A DNA stretch of 64,000 nt from Nitrospirillum iridis (GTDB taxonomy: Bacteria > Pseudomonadota > Alphaproteobacteria > Azospirillales > Azospirillaceae). The DNA is taken from contig NZ_JACIIZ010000018.1 of NCBI RefSeq assembly GCF_014205765.1, positions 62,001 to 126,000 of the forward strand, read 5' to 3'. This document shows, piece after piece, positions 41,929-50,825 of the stretch (its first letter is position 1; each line of letters begins with the position of its first letter). Under the pieces are notes generated by a model, which made no database searches, had not been told where the DNA came from, and saw nothing but the letters and a program-made list of their open reading frames with translations. The position numbers and the translations under genes are program-made.

Positions 41929-41963
41929 GAAACGCCCGCCGGTTCTTCGCCGGCGGGCGTTTC
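41929..41963. terminator. Bidirectional terminator, entericidin / Hsp70-like
   Basis: GAAACGCCCGCCGG and CCGGCGGGCGTTTC form a perfect 14-bp stem with a 7-nt loop, between two convergent genes. The A/T-rich outer ends give a short T-tract on each strand. Confidence 0.8.
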
Positions 41964-41984
41964 CCTGTCAAGGATAGCGCCGCG

Positions 41985-43274
41985 TCAACGATAGCGGCGC
42001 ATGGCCTCCAGGGTCAGGCCCAGGCCGACGGAGCCGAACTTGTCACCCTCCACCGGCCGCGCGTCCGGCAGTTCCGCCAGGATGCTGGCCCGCACGTTGG
42101 GCAGCAGGGTGGAGCCGCCGGTCAGGAACACCGCATCGATCTTGTCCGCCGTCAGGCCGCTATCGGCCAGGCAGCGGCGGATCATGCCGGCGATACCCTC
42201 CGTCAGCGGCAGGGTGGCGGCGGCGAACCCCGGGACGGTGAAGGGAATTTCCAGCCCGCGCTCGATGAACTCGAACGGTATCTCCACCACCTGCGCCTCG
42301 CCCCCGGGCTGGGCGGCGGCGGTGCTGAGGCGGATCTTGGTCCGCTCCACCGTCATGGCCACCCGATGGCCCAGATGCTCCTCGACCACCTGGATCAGGC
42401 GGCCGATCAGCTCCGGCCGCGCGGATTCGCGCAGGACTTGGCGCAGTTCCGTCATGACCTTGGGCGCGTAGAGGAAGTTGATCTTGGACCACGTGGCCAG
42501 ATCGTTGAAATAGCTGTTGGGTGCCAGCAGGCCGGCGCGCTTCATCGGTGACTGATAACCCAGGTGCGGCATGACGCCGTGCAGCGACAGCAGGCGGTCG
42601 AAATCGGTGCCGCCGATGCGCACGCCGGTGCTGGCCAGGATATCCTGGCCCCGGTCGGCGGCCTCCCGCCGTTCCGGTCCGATGCGCACGATGGAAAAGT
42701 CCGAGGTGCCACCGCCGATGTCGGCGATCAGGGCGATCTCTTCGGCGTTGACTTGCCGCTCATAGTCCAAGGCGGCGGCGATGGGCTCGAACTGGAAGGA
42801 GATGTCGGTGTACCCGACATCCCGCGCGATGTCGGCCAGGGCGTCCTCCGCCCGTTGGTCGGCCGCGTCGTCGCCGTCGACGAAATGCACCGGCCGGCCG
42901 TGCACCACCTGGGTGAGGGGCCGTCCGGCCTGCTCTTCCGCCCGGCGCTTGATCTCCGCCAGCAGGCGCTTCAACACGTCGCGGAAGCTGATGCGTCGAC
43001 GGTCCAGCTGGGTTTCCATGTCGATCAGGTCGGTGCCGAGAACCGACTTGAGTGAACGCATCAGGCGGCCATCGGCCCCCTCGGCATAAATCTGGATGGC
43101 GGCGCGGCCGAACTCCTCCCGCTTCGCGGCGAAATCGAAGAACAGCGCGCTGGGCAGGGTGGTTTCCTCCCCCTCCAGCGGCAGCAGGCGGGCGTGGCCC
43201 TCTTTGCCATCCGAGGCATCGACGATGCCCAGGGTGCTGTTCGACGTTCCAAAGTCCAGGCCGCAATAGCCCAT
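41985..43274 (-). CDS. YegD-like Hsp70 family protein
   Basis: A 429-residue actin-fold ATPase of the Hsp70/YegD type. The phosphate-1 loop is GLDFGTSNSTLGIVD, phosphate-2 is ALIADIGGGTSDFSIV, and the adenosine motif is DAVFLTGGSTLLPNVRA. It is shorter than DnaK (about 640 residues) and has no obvious C-terminal substrate-binding domain, as in E. coli YegD. The ATG at 43274 follows GGAGCG. The role is unknown; ATPase activity is inferred. It is convergent with the entericidin gene and follows the LacI gene on the same strand by about 85 nt. Confidence 0.9.
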   Translation of the reverse strand: MGYCGLDFGTSNSTLGIVDASDGKEGHARLLPLEGEETTLPSALFFDFAAKREEFGRAAIQIYAEGADGRLMRSLKSVLGTDLIDMETQLDRRRISFRDVLKRLLAEIKRRAEEQAGRPLTQVVHGRPVHFVDGDDAADQRAEDALADIARDVGYTDISFQFEPIAAALDYERQVNAEEIALIADIGGGTSDFSIVRIGPERREAADRGQDILASTGVRIGGTDFDRLLSLHGVMPHLGYQSPMKRAGLLAPNSYFNDLATWSKINFLYAPKVMTELRQVLRESARPELIGRLIQVVEEHLGHRVAMTVERTKIRLSTAAAQPGGEAQVVEIPFEFIERGLEIPFTVPGFAAATLPLTEGIAGMIRRCLADSGLTADKIDAVFLTGGSTLLPNVRASILAELPDARPVEGDKFGSVGLGLTLEAMRRYR

Positions 43275-43358
43275 GGTGCGCGCTCCGACGACAATCTGGC
43301 CAACGACGGCTGGGGATGAGGCCGTCTTAGATCGGGTTTTCAAATGGGGGCGCGGTTT

Positions 43359-44444
43359 TTAACGGAAATCGGGGGTGGCCGCCAGGGAAAAGGCGGCATG
43401 GGCGGCGGGTTCAGCCGGTGGGGACGTCGATTCACGCACCACCAGGCTGTGATCGAAGACCTGCTTCAGGTAATTGCCCACCTGGCCGGCGGTGCGGTTG
43501 ATGATGAAGCGGGCGGCGGCGGCCCCCATCTCCATTATTGGCTGGCGCACGGTGGTCAGGGGCGGACAGACGACGCTGGCGGCCGGCAGGTCGTCAATGC
43601 CGGCCACGGAGAGGGCGCCCGGCACCGGGATGCCCATCTTGTAGGCCACCGACAGGACGGCCATGGCCATGCTGTCATTGGCCGCGAAGATGGCGGTGGG
43701 GCGTCGCTTTTGTTCCAGCAGGGCCCGCGCGGCGGGCAGGGCGCTGTTGAAGGTGAACAGTCCCGGTTGGATCAGCCGTTCGGGAATGGGGCCGCCATCG
43801 AACAGGGCGTCGCGGTATCCCGCCTCGCGCTGGGCGGCGGCGGCGTGCTTGGGGTGGCCCTGGATGAAACCAATGTCGCGGTGCCCCTGGTCCATCAGAT
43901 GGCGGGTCATCTGGAAGGCGGCCTGGTAATTGTCGATGTCGATGCCCCAGCCCCAATTCTGGTCCGCCGTGCCATCGAGCGTGGGGGAGACGCGCACGCA
44001 GGTGGCGCCCCGCTCCGCCAATAACGCCAGCAATTTGGGATCGTCACACAGCGGCGGGATCAGAATGACACCGTCCACCCGCAAGGTGGACACCAGCGTT
44101 TCCACCAGGGCGCCGAAATCGGTCGCGCCGCCATCGATATATTCCGTCAGCAAATGATACCCGCCCGCGCGGCAGGCCTGGATGGCCCCCATCTGCAGTT
44201 CGGTGACGTACAGCATGGCGTTGTCCGACACCCCGCCCGACGAGACCAGGGCGATCAGGAAACTGCGTGACCCCGACAGCGCGCGGGCCGACAGGCTGGG
44301 TGTGTAGTTCAGGCTGCGCACCGCCTCCATCACCCGGGCGCGGGTTTCCGGGCTGGCCTTGGGTTCGCCGTTCAGGACCCGGGACACCGTCTTGATCGAG
44401 ACGTTGGCCACGCGGGCGACATCATAAATGGTGGCCTTGCTCAA
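43359..44444 (-). CDS. LacI family transcriptional regulator
   Basis: A 361-residue LacI/GalR repressor. The N-terminal helix-turn-helix is ATIYDVARVANVSIKTVSRVLN (residues 4-25), followed by the hinge helix around SLSARALSG. The periplasmic-binding-like sugar domain covers the rest (GVILIPPLCDD; GHRDIGFIQGHPKHAAAAQR). The start is TTG at 44444, the only start codon that gives an intact helix-turn-helix. It is divergent from the TonB-receptor/glycosidase cluster and is its likely regulator. A matching palindrome lies at 44672-44683. The inducer is presumably a sugar released by those enzymes. Confidence 0.92.
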   Translation of the reverse strand: MSKATIYDVARVANVSIKTVSRVLNGEPKASPETRARVMEAVRSLNYTPSLSARALSGSRSFLIALVSSGGVSDNAMLYVTELQMGAIQACRAGGYHLLTEYIDGGATDFGALVETLVSTLRVDGVILIPPLCDDPKLLALLAERGATCVRVSPTLDGTADQNWGWGIDIDNYQAAFQMTRHLMDQGHRDIGFIQGHPKHAAAAQREAGYRDALFDGGPIPERLIQPGLFTFNSALPAARALLEQKRRPTAIFAANDSMAMAVLSVAYKMGIPVPGALSVAGIDDLPAASVVCPPLTTVRQPIMEMGAAAARFIINRTAGQVGNYLKQVFDHSLVVRESTSPPAEPAAHAAFSLAATPDFR

Positions 44445-44629
44445 CGCCCTGAAACTCCAACCTGGACGCCGCCCTTTGCCCCTTGCGCGGACGCGGCGGG
44501 ATCATAACACCGGCGGATCGCAAAGATAGCCCGGCAAACCGGGCCGGTGGATCGGGGCGCGCAGGGCCGAATTCGTTTTTTGAAGGGCGGCGCGAAACCC
44601 TCTTGCGTCCGGTTGTTCTGGATGATAAC

Positions 44630-44661
44630 AAAATAAGGCCAACAAGGCCTCCTTATTTTTT
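44630..44661 (+). terminator. Hairpin with T-run in the lacI-receptor spacer
   Basis: AAAATAAGG (44630-44638) pairs with CCTTATTTT (44651-44659), followed by further T residues. It would end a + strand transcript, but there is no gene upstream on that strand, so it may be an attenuator or act on a small transcript. Confidence 0.45.
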
Positions 44662-44671
44662 GGGATGCGGG

Positions 44672-44683
44672 GACAGCGCTGTC
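44672..44683. promoter_or_regulatory. LacI-type operator palindrome
   Basis: GACAGCGCTGTC is a perfect 12-bp palindrome with the central CG step typical of LacI/GalR operators. It lies 228 nt upstream of the LacI start and 340 nt upstream of the receptor start. Confidence 0.55.
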
Positions 44684-45022
44684 ATTCAGTCCCGAACCCA
44701 ACGATAATGATAAGGCGGGGGCCAAAACAAACGGGAGAGACGACCATGCGTGAAGGCAGATATCGCCTGAGGGCCGGCCCCAGTCGCTGACGCGGCGGCC
44801 CTTTTAAAAGCCGATCCATTGGACATGAGCCATCGCGCCCCTCGGCGACGGTGACAGGCTGGGTCTTGCCCGGACCCTGGCCATGCCTGATCCCACCATG
44901 AAGCGGGATCGGGGCGGGAGGATCATGCCCGAAATGGGATCAAAGCGGTGGGAATGGAGCCTCAAGGCCCCCGCCGGATAACGACAAAAATAAAAGATGC
45001 AGAAATGGGAGAATTGGGAGAA

Positions 45023-47221
45023 ATGCGTAAACGTGCCCTGCTGGCGGCCACCGCGTTGGCCAGCCTGATCACCATCCCCGGCCATGCCCAGACCAGTGCC
45101 GCGCCGGCCCCTCAAGGGGGGACCCCGCAAGCGGCCCCTCAGCAGCTGGAGGACATCGTCGTCACCGCCGAACGGCGGCAGGAGACGACGCAGAAGACGC
45201 CGATCGCGATCACCGCCTTTTCGGGTGACACCCTGGAACAGCGCGGCGTTTCCAGCTCCACCGACCTGAACAACATGGTTCCTGGCCTGGCGGTGGGCAA
45301 CAACGGCAGCGGCTCTGTCCAGATCGCCATCCGCGGCATCGGCAGCACCAATGATACCGAGGTGGGCGACCCCGCCGTGGCGTTCAACGTCGACGGCGTC
45401 TACATGGCCCGGTCCCGTGCCGCCATCGGCGCCCTCTACGACATCGACCGTATCGAAGTCCTGCGCGGCCCCCAGGGCACGCTCTACGGCCGCAACGCCA
45501 CGGCGGGCAGCATCAACGTCATCACCAAGCGCCCCAGCGAGAAGCTTGAAGGCGCCGCCTCGCTGGATTACGGCAATTACAACAGCTTGCAGACCTCGGG
45601 CATGCTCAACGTGCCGCTGACCGACACATTGGCCGTTCGCGCCGCTTTCCAGACCAGCCGCCACGACGGCTACACCAACAACGGCCGCTCCAGCAATTTC
45701 AACGACGAGGATACCCAGGCGGGCCGCCTGCAGATCCAGCTGACCCCCAGTGAGACGTTCAAGGCCCTGCTGTCCGTCGATGTCTTCCATGAGGGGGGCG
45801 TGGGCTACGCCGCGGCACCGATCGGCCAATATGCCAAGTTCGGCTCACCCTATACCTATCCCATGTCGGCGGACGGCAGCCTCAACCATACCAACAAGGG
45901 CGTCGCGCTGACCACCGACTGGGACCTGGGTTTCGCCACCCTGACCTATGTCGGCAGTTACCGCGAGGATACCGATCGTACCCACGGCGGCTCCACGCAA
46001 AGCGGTACCTGCCAGGCGCCGTCCGGCACCTACTGCGCCTCCACCATCTTCCATTCCAATGAGGATCAGACCTCGCACGAACTGCGGCTGGCCAACAGCG
46101 ACGGGCCGCTGAAATGGGTGGCGGGCCTTTACTACTTCAAGGAAAACAACGACGTCCTGTTCGCGCTGGACCCCGTCGCCGGCATCGCCTCGCTGGCCTT
46201 CGTCCAGCCTTCGGTGATGGAGGAGTCCAAGGCCGCCTTCGCCCAGGCGACCTACGGCATCACCGACAGCCTGCGGGTGACGGGTGGCCTGCGCTATACC
46301 GAGGATACCAAGGCCCGCACCGGCGCCACCGAGGCCTTCGGCCACATCGTCGGTGACGCCTATGTCGGCGGCTCGGCCCTGTACCTTAACAATGCCAGCT
46401 ACACGTGGCAGTCCACCAACTGGAAGCTGGGTGCTGAGTATGACCTGGCGCCGGACAGCCTGCTCTATGCCTCCGTCGGCACGGGCTACAAGGCTGGTGG
46501 TTATGGCGATGGCGCCCCGCCCAACAACAACCCCTATCAGCCGGAGAAGCTGACCGCCTACGAGGTGGGGGTAAAGAACCAGTTCATGGACAAGCGGCTG
46601 CAGCTGAACCTGACCGGCTTCTACTACGACTACCGGGACTTCCAGGTCAGCGCCATCGGCCAGGTGGCAGGCCAGGCCTCCACCGTCACGGTCAACGCCG
46701 GCACCGCCGAGGTGTACGGCGTGGAGGTGGAAGGGGCGGCCCTCCTGACCGCCAGCGACCGGGTGGACGGCAGCGTCTCCTACATCCATGCCCGTTACAC
46801 CGACTTCATCCTCGCCTCGGGTGATGTGTTCCACCGGTCCGGCGCGGCGGTCTACACCGGCAACACCCTGGCCAAGTCCCCGGAATGGACCGTCAACCTG
46901 GGCTACCAGCACATGTGGGACCTGGCGTCCGGCGCCATGATCACGGCCCGCGTCGACAGTGTCTATGTGGGGGACCAGAACCTGGACTACCGCAACTTCG
47001 CCGTCACCGAACAGAAGGCTTACACCAAGACCAACCTGTCGTTGGCCTACGACGACGCCGACCGGCGTTGGCGGGTCATGGCCTATGTCCGCAACCTGGA
47101 GAACAACGCCGTGCTGGTGGTGGCCAACCCCGACACCAACGGGTCGGGCAACATCTACGCCGGCAGCGGCTCCTACGCCCCGCCCCGCACCTACGGCGTG
47201 AGGGTGTCTGCCAACTTCTGA
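45023..47221 (+). CDS. TonB-dependent receptor of the glycoside locus
   Basis: A 732-residue outer-membrane receptor of the type that imports oligosaccharides in alphaproteobacteria. The signal peptide is MRKRALLAATALASLITIPGHAQ. The TonB box is DIVVTAERR, the plug contains IAIRGIGSTND and IDRIEVLRGPQGTLYGRNA, and the barrel ends in YGVRVSANF. The ATG at 45023 follows GGGAGAA; ATGs at 45005 and 44948 are in frame but lengthen the signal peptide. It heads the glycosidase cluster under LacI control. A strong terminator follows the stop codon, so it may be expressed well above the enzymes, as is common for outer-membrane receptors. Confidence 0.92.
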   Translation: MRKRALLAATALASLITIPGHAQTSAAPAPQGGTPQAAPQQLEDIVVTAERRQETTQKTPIAITAFSGDTLEQRGVSSSTDLNNMVPGLAVGNNGSGSVQIAIRGIGSTNDTEVGDPAVAFNVDGVYMARSRAAIGALYDIDRIEVLRGPQGTLYGRNATAGSINVITKRPSEKLEGAASLDYGNYNSLQTSGMLNVPLTDTLAVRAAFQTSRHDGYTNNGRSSNFNDEDTQAGRLQIQLTPSETFKALLSVDVFHEGGVGYAAAPIGQYAKFGSPYTYPMSADGSLNHTNKGVALTTDWDLGFATLTYVGSYREDTDRTHGGSTQSGTCQAPSGTYCASTIFHSNEDQTSHELRLANSDGPLKWVAGLYYFKENNDVLFALDPVAGIASLAFVQPSVMEESKAAFAQATYGITDSLRVTGGLRYTEDTKARTGATEAFGHIVGDAYVGGSALYLNNASYTWQSTNWKLGAEYDLAPDSLLYASVGTGYKAGGYGDGAPPNNNPYQPEKLTAYEVGVKNQFMDKRLQLNLTGFYYDYRDFQVSAIGQVAGQASTVTVNAGTAEVYGVEVEGAALLTASDRVDGSVSYIHARYTDFILASGDVFHRSGAAVYTGNTLAKSPEWTVNLGYQHMWDLASGAMITARVDSVYVGDQNLDYRNFAVTEQKAYTKTNLSLAYDDADRRWRVMAYVRNLENNAVLVVANPDTNGSGNIYAGSGSYAPPRTYGVRVSANF

Positions 47222-47262
47222 TCCTGGCCCTTCCTCCGGGGCTTCATGCCTCGTTTCCCCTG

Positions 47263-47310
47263 GGCGTGCCGCCCAACCTCCTTCCTGGGCGGCACGCCTT
47301 CTTTTTCTTT
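47263..47310 (+). terminator. Intrinsic terminator between receptor and GH3 gene
   Basis: GGCGTGCCGCCCA and TGGGCGGCACGCC form a perfect 13-bp stem with a 10-nt loop, followed by TTCTTTTTCTTT. It lies 41 nt after the receptor stop and 25 nt before the GH3 start. Confidence 0.88.
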
Positions 47311-47334
47311 CAAACGAGCGGACCATCCGAAATC

Positions 47335-49305
47335 ATGCCCATTCCGAGCCGCCTGACCGCAATGGTGACCCTGACCCTGTTGATGGCCGCCCCCGCGATG
47401 GGGGGGGCGCCGCAGCCGGTACTGGGCAGCCGGGTGAAGCCGCTGCTGACCGTGGACGGTCTCTCCTTCCGGGACCTCAACGGCAACGGCGCCCTTGACC
47501 CCTATGAGGATTGGCGCCTGCCCGTGGCCACCCGGGTGAATGATCTGCTGACACGCATGACCGTGGAGGAGAAGGCCGGCGCCTTGCTGCACGGCACCGT
47601 GCCGCCGGAAGGGGGCTTCACGCTCGCCACCATGCGCGGGCCTTATGATTTCCCGCTGGCCACCCGCATGATCCGGGAACTGGGCATCACCACCCTGATC
47701 ACCCGCCAGGCCACCCCGCCACGGCAGTTGGCGGAGCAGGACAACCGCCTGCAGGCGGTGGCGGAAGGGGGGCGCCTGGGCATTCCCGTCACCCTCAGCA
47801 CCGACCCGCGCAACCATTTCCAGGTGACGGCCGGCGCCAGCCAGCAGTCCGCCGGCTTTTCGCAGTGGCCGGAAGCGCTGGGCCTGGGCGCCATCGGCGA
47901 TAGCGCGCTGGTGCGCCGCTTCGCCGATATCGCCCGCCGGGAATACCGGGCCGTGGGTATCCACCAGACCCTGTCCCCCATGGCCGACGTGGCGACGGAG
48001 CCGCGCTGGCCCCGCATCAACGGCACCTTCGGCGAGGACCCGGATTTGGACCGCCGCCTGGTTCAAGCCTATATCGAAGGCTTCCAGGGCGGTGACGAGG
48101 GGCCGGGCGTCACCGGCGTTTCCGCGGTGGTGAAGCACTGGGTGGGCTATGGCGCCGCCCAGGACGGGTTCGACAGCCACAACAGCTACGGCCGCTATTC
48201 CCTGGTGCGCCCCAGCCAGTTCGAACAGCACCTGTTGCCCTTCAAGGGCGCCTTCGCCGCCCATGTCGCGGGCGTCATGCCGACATACTCCATCCTGAAG
48301 GAGATGACGGTCGACGGCAAACCGGTGGAGCAGGTGGGCGCCGGCTTCAGCCACTGGCTGCTGACCGACCTGCTGCGCGGCCAATTCGGTTTCCAGGGCA
48401 TCGTCCTGTCGGATTGGGCCATCGCCAACGATTGCAACGACATATGCCGCCATGGCTTCCCGGCCGGCGAACGGCCCAGCTTCAAGGATTTCTCCACCGC
48501 CTGGGGGGTGGAGGACTTGGCCACGCCCGCCCGCTTCGCCAAGGGGTTGGCGGCTGGCCTGGACCAGTTCGGTGGCGTGGACGACCCGGCGCCCTTACTG
48601 GCGGCGGTGAAGTCCGGCCTGGTGACGGAGGCGCGGCTGGACCAGTCGGTGCGCCGCATCCTGGAGCTGAAGTTCCGCCAGGGCCTGTTTGAGAACCCCT
48701 ATGTCGATGCCGAGGCGGCGGCGACGGTGGTCGGCACGCCCCAGTTCGTGGCGGAGGGCCTGGCCGCCCAGTCGCACTCCATGGTTCTGCTGGAGGCGGG
48801 TGCCGCGCCGACGACCTTGGCCGGGCGCAAGGTCTATCTCCATGGCGTGGCGGCCGACGCCGCCAAGGCCGCCGGCCTGACCGTGGTGGATGACCCCAGC
48901 AAGGCGGACGTGGCGCTGCTGCATCTGTCCGCCCCCTTCCAGACCCTGCACCCCAACTACACCTTCGGCCTGCTGCAGCATGAGGGCGACTTGGCCTTCC
49001 ACGACGGTAATGCGGATTACGAGGCGCTGAAGGCCGTCGCCGCCGCCAAGGTGCCGGCCGTGGTCAGCGTCTATCTGGACCGGCCCGCCATCCTGACCAA
49101 CATCCGCGACAAGGCCGCCCGTCTCTATGTCGATTTCGGCGTCGGCGACCAGGCGCTGCTGGACGTGGCGCTGGGCAAGGTGCCGGCGCAGGGCCGGCTG
49201 CCGTTCGAACTGCCGCGCAGCATGGCGGCGGTGACGGCACAGGCGTCCGACGTGCCGCATGACAGCAAAGACCCGCTCTATGCCATCGGCGCCGGGATAC
49301 GCTGA
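47335..49305 (+). CDS. Glycoside hydrolase family 3, likely periplasmic beta-glucosidase
   Basis: A 656-residue exported GH3 enzyme. The signal peptide covers about the first 24 residues. The N-terminal barrel holds the nucleophile Asp360 in GFQGIVLSDWA, and KHWVGYGAAQDG corresponds to the conserved KH(F/W) substrate-binding motif. The second alpha/beta sandwich domain follows, and there is no fibronectin-III end, unlike the second GH3 of the locus. A DLNGNGALDPYEDW stretch near the N-terminus looks like a calcium-binding loop. The ribosome-binding site is weak. It should release terminal glucose (or a related sugar) from short oligosaccharides. The stop overlaps the GH30 start (TGATG). Confidence 0.9.
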   Translation: MPIPSRLTAMVTLTLLMAAPAMGGAPQPVLGSRVKPLLTVDGLSFRDLNGNGALDPYEDWRLPVATRVNDLLTRMTVEEKAGALLHGTVPPEGGFTLATMRGPYDFPLATRMIRELGITTLITRQATPPRQLAEQDNRLQAVAEGGRLGIPVTLSTDPRNHFQVTAGASQQSAGFSQWPEALGLGAIGDSALVRRFADIARREYRAVGIHQTLSPMADVATEPRWPRINGTFGEDPDLDRRLVQAYIEGFQGGDEGPGVTGVSAVVKHWVGYGAAQDGFDSHNSYGRYSLVRPSQFEQHLLPFKGAFAAHVAGVMPTYSILKEMTVDGKPVEQVGAGFSHWLLTDLLRGQFGFQGIVLSDWAIANDCNDICRHGFPAGERPSFKDFSTAWGVEDLATPARFAKGLAAGLDQFGGVDDPAPLLAAVKSGLVTEARLDQSVRRILELKFRQGLFENPYVDAEAAATVVGTPQFVAEGLAAQSHSMVLLEAGAAPTTLAGRKVYLHGVAADAAKAAGLTVVDDPSKADVALLHLSAPFQTLHPNYTFGLLQHEGDLAFHDGNADYEALKAVAAAKVPAVVSVYLDRPAILTNIRDKAARLYVDFGVGDQALLDVALGKVPAQGRLPFELPRSMAAVTAQASDVPHDSKDPLYAIGAGIR

Positions 49306-50825
49306 TGAACCGGCGCGACTTCCTGGCCGCCACTGGGGCCGTCACGGGGGCCGCCGCAGGGGCCGTCAGTGGGGCTGGCGCCGTCATGGCGTCGGCTCCC
49401 GGGCGGGCGGTCGCGGCGCCAGCGACGGGTGGGGCGCCTGTCGCCGGCGTGACATGGCGCTGCACGACGCGTAAGGCCGCCTGGCAGGCCTGCGCCGATG
49501 GCCTGACCCTGGGCGATGTCCAGGCCAACCCCTTCGGCCGCGACGCGGAGGTGCGGCTGGACCAGCCGCGCCAGACCATGGCGGGTTTCGGTGGCGCCTT
49601 TAGTGAGCGGGGCTGGCTGGCCCTGCGGGCGCTGCCCGCGCCGACGCGTGACGCGGTGCTGGACGCGCTGTTCGCACCCGGCCAGGGGTTGGGGTTCACC
49701 CTGTGCCGCACCCCCATCGGCGCCAATGACATTTCCCGAGGATGGTATAGTTACGATGAGGTCGATGGCGATTTCGCCCTGGATCATTTCAGCGTGGCCA
49801 ATGATCAGGACACGCTGATTCCCTTCATCCAGCAGGCGCGGGCCCGCCAGCCGGGCCTGAAGCTGTGGGCGTCGCCGTGGAGCCCGCCGACCTGGATGAA
49901 AACCAATCGGCACTACGCCATGACCCCGGCGTGGCCGGGGCAGCCGTCCAACGGCCTGGCGCCGGATCAGCAGGGGCGGGAAGGGCGCGACCACTTCATC
50001 CAGGAAGATCGCTATTTCGATGCCTATGCCCTGTATTTCCGCCGCTATGTCGAGGCGTACGCGCAAGCGGGCATCCCCATCTCCGCGGTGATGCCGCAGA
50101 ACGAGTTCAATTCCGCCCAGCCGTTTCCCAGCTGCTGCTGGACCCCCGCTGGCCTTGCCCGCTTCATCCCCCATCTGGGCCGGGAAATGGCCAAGGTGGG
50201 CGTGGACATCCATTTCGGCACGCTGGAGCGGGCCAACGCCGACCTGCTGTCCCAGGTCATGGCCGATCCGGCGGCCGGTCCGCTGCTCCACGGCGTCGGT
50301 GTGCAGTGGGCGGGCAAGGGCGCGCTGCCCATCATCCGCGACCGCCACCCCGGCCTGGCGATCTGGGCGTCGGAACAGGAATGCGGCACCGGCACCAATG
50401 ACTGGCACTATGCCCGCTACGCCTGGGGGCTGATGAAGCTGTATCTGCTGAACGGCGCCAGCGCCTACCAGTATTGGAACATGGTGATGCCGCCCGGTGG
50501 GATGAGCGGCTGGGGCTGGCCCCAGAACGCCTTGGTGACGGTGGATCCCGCCACGGGGGGCTATCGCTTCAATCCCGACTTCCACGTCATGAAGCACGTC
50601 AGCCACTTCGTGGCGCCGGGCGCCCGCCTGCTGCCGGTCGATAGCTTCACGGGGTATGACAACCAACTCGCGTTCCTCAACCCGGATGGGTCCGTGGTCG
50701 TGGTGGCGCAGAACGATCTGGCCGAGCCGTGGCCGTTGCGCCTGAAACTCGGCAACCGCCTGTTGACCCTTCGCCTGCCGGCCGACAGTTTCAACACCGT
50801 TCATATCGCGGGGGGATTGGCGTGA
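49305..50825 (+). CDS. Glycoside hydrolase family 30 enzyme
   Basis: A 506-residue exported GH30 enzyme. The N-terminus MNRRDFLAATG is a twin-arginine signal. The start of the barrel has QTMAGFGGAFSERG, characteristic of glucosylceramidase-like GH30. The acid/base is Glu267 (MPQNEFN) and the nucleophile Glu357 (WASEQECG), followed by NGASAYQYWNMV and a C-terminal beta domain. Related GH30 enzymes cut beta-1,6-glucan, beta-1,4-xylan or glucosylceramide; the N-terminal style suggests a glucanase, not certain. The start overlaps the GH3 stop (TGATG). The signal region is built from four 12-bp repeats (49335-49382). Confidence 0.9.
   Translation: MNRRDFLAATGAVTGAAAGAVSGAGAVMASAPGRAVAAPATGGAPVAGVTWRCTTRKAAWQACADGLTLGDVQANPFGRDAEVRLDQPRQTMAGFGGAFSERGWLALRALPAPTRDAVLDALFAPGQGLGFTLCRTPIGANDISRGWYSYDEVDGDFALDHFSVANDQDTLIPFIQQARARQPGLKLWASPWSPPTWMKTNRHYAMTPAWPGQPSNGLAPDQQGREGRDHFIQEDRYFDAYALYFRRYVEAYAQAGIPISAVMPQNEFNSAQPFPSCCWTPAGLARFIPHLGREMAKVGVDIHFGTLERANADLLSQVMADPAAGPLLHGVGVQWAGKGALPIIRDRHPGLAIWASEQECGTGTNDWHYARYAWGLMKLYLLNGASAYQYWNMVMPPGGMSGWGWPQNALVTVDPATGGYRFNPDFHVMKHVSHFVAPGARLLPVDSFTGYDNQLAFLNPDGSVVVVAQNDLAEPWPLRLKLGNRLLTLRLPADSFNTVHIAGGLA
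49335..49382. repeat. Four 12-bp repeats in the GH30 signal peptide
   Basis: Units GGGGCCGTCACG, GGGGCCGCCGCA, GGGGCCGTCAGT and GGGGCTGGCGCC encode the alanine-glycine-rich hydrophobic part of the Tat signal, which can vary in length without loss of frame. Confidence 0.7.

Larger units (their letters stand above)
44445..45022. other. 578-bp regulatory region with long receptor leader
   Basis: No full-size gene. The region separates lacI and the TonB receptor. It contains a hairpin with T-run (44630-44661), a LacI-type palindrome (44672-44683) and a leader of over 300 nt. That leader has two very short frames with good ribosome-binding sites: 14 residues from 44746 (GGGAGAG upstream) and 18 residues from 44925 (GGGAGG upstream). 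A small hairpin (44529-44544) lies near the lacI start. Confidence 0.6.

Noticed and set aside
44703-44713. GATAATGATAA, resembling half of a Fur box
   Set aside because: Only one half matches, the second half is GC-rich, and the downstream receptor sits in a sugar locus.
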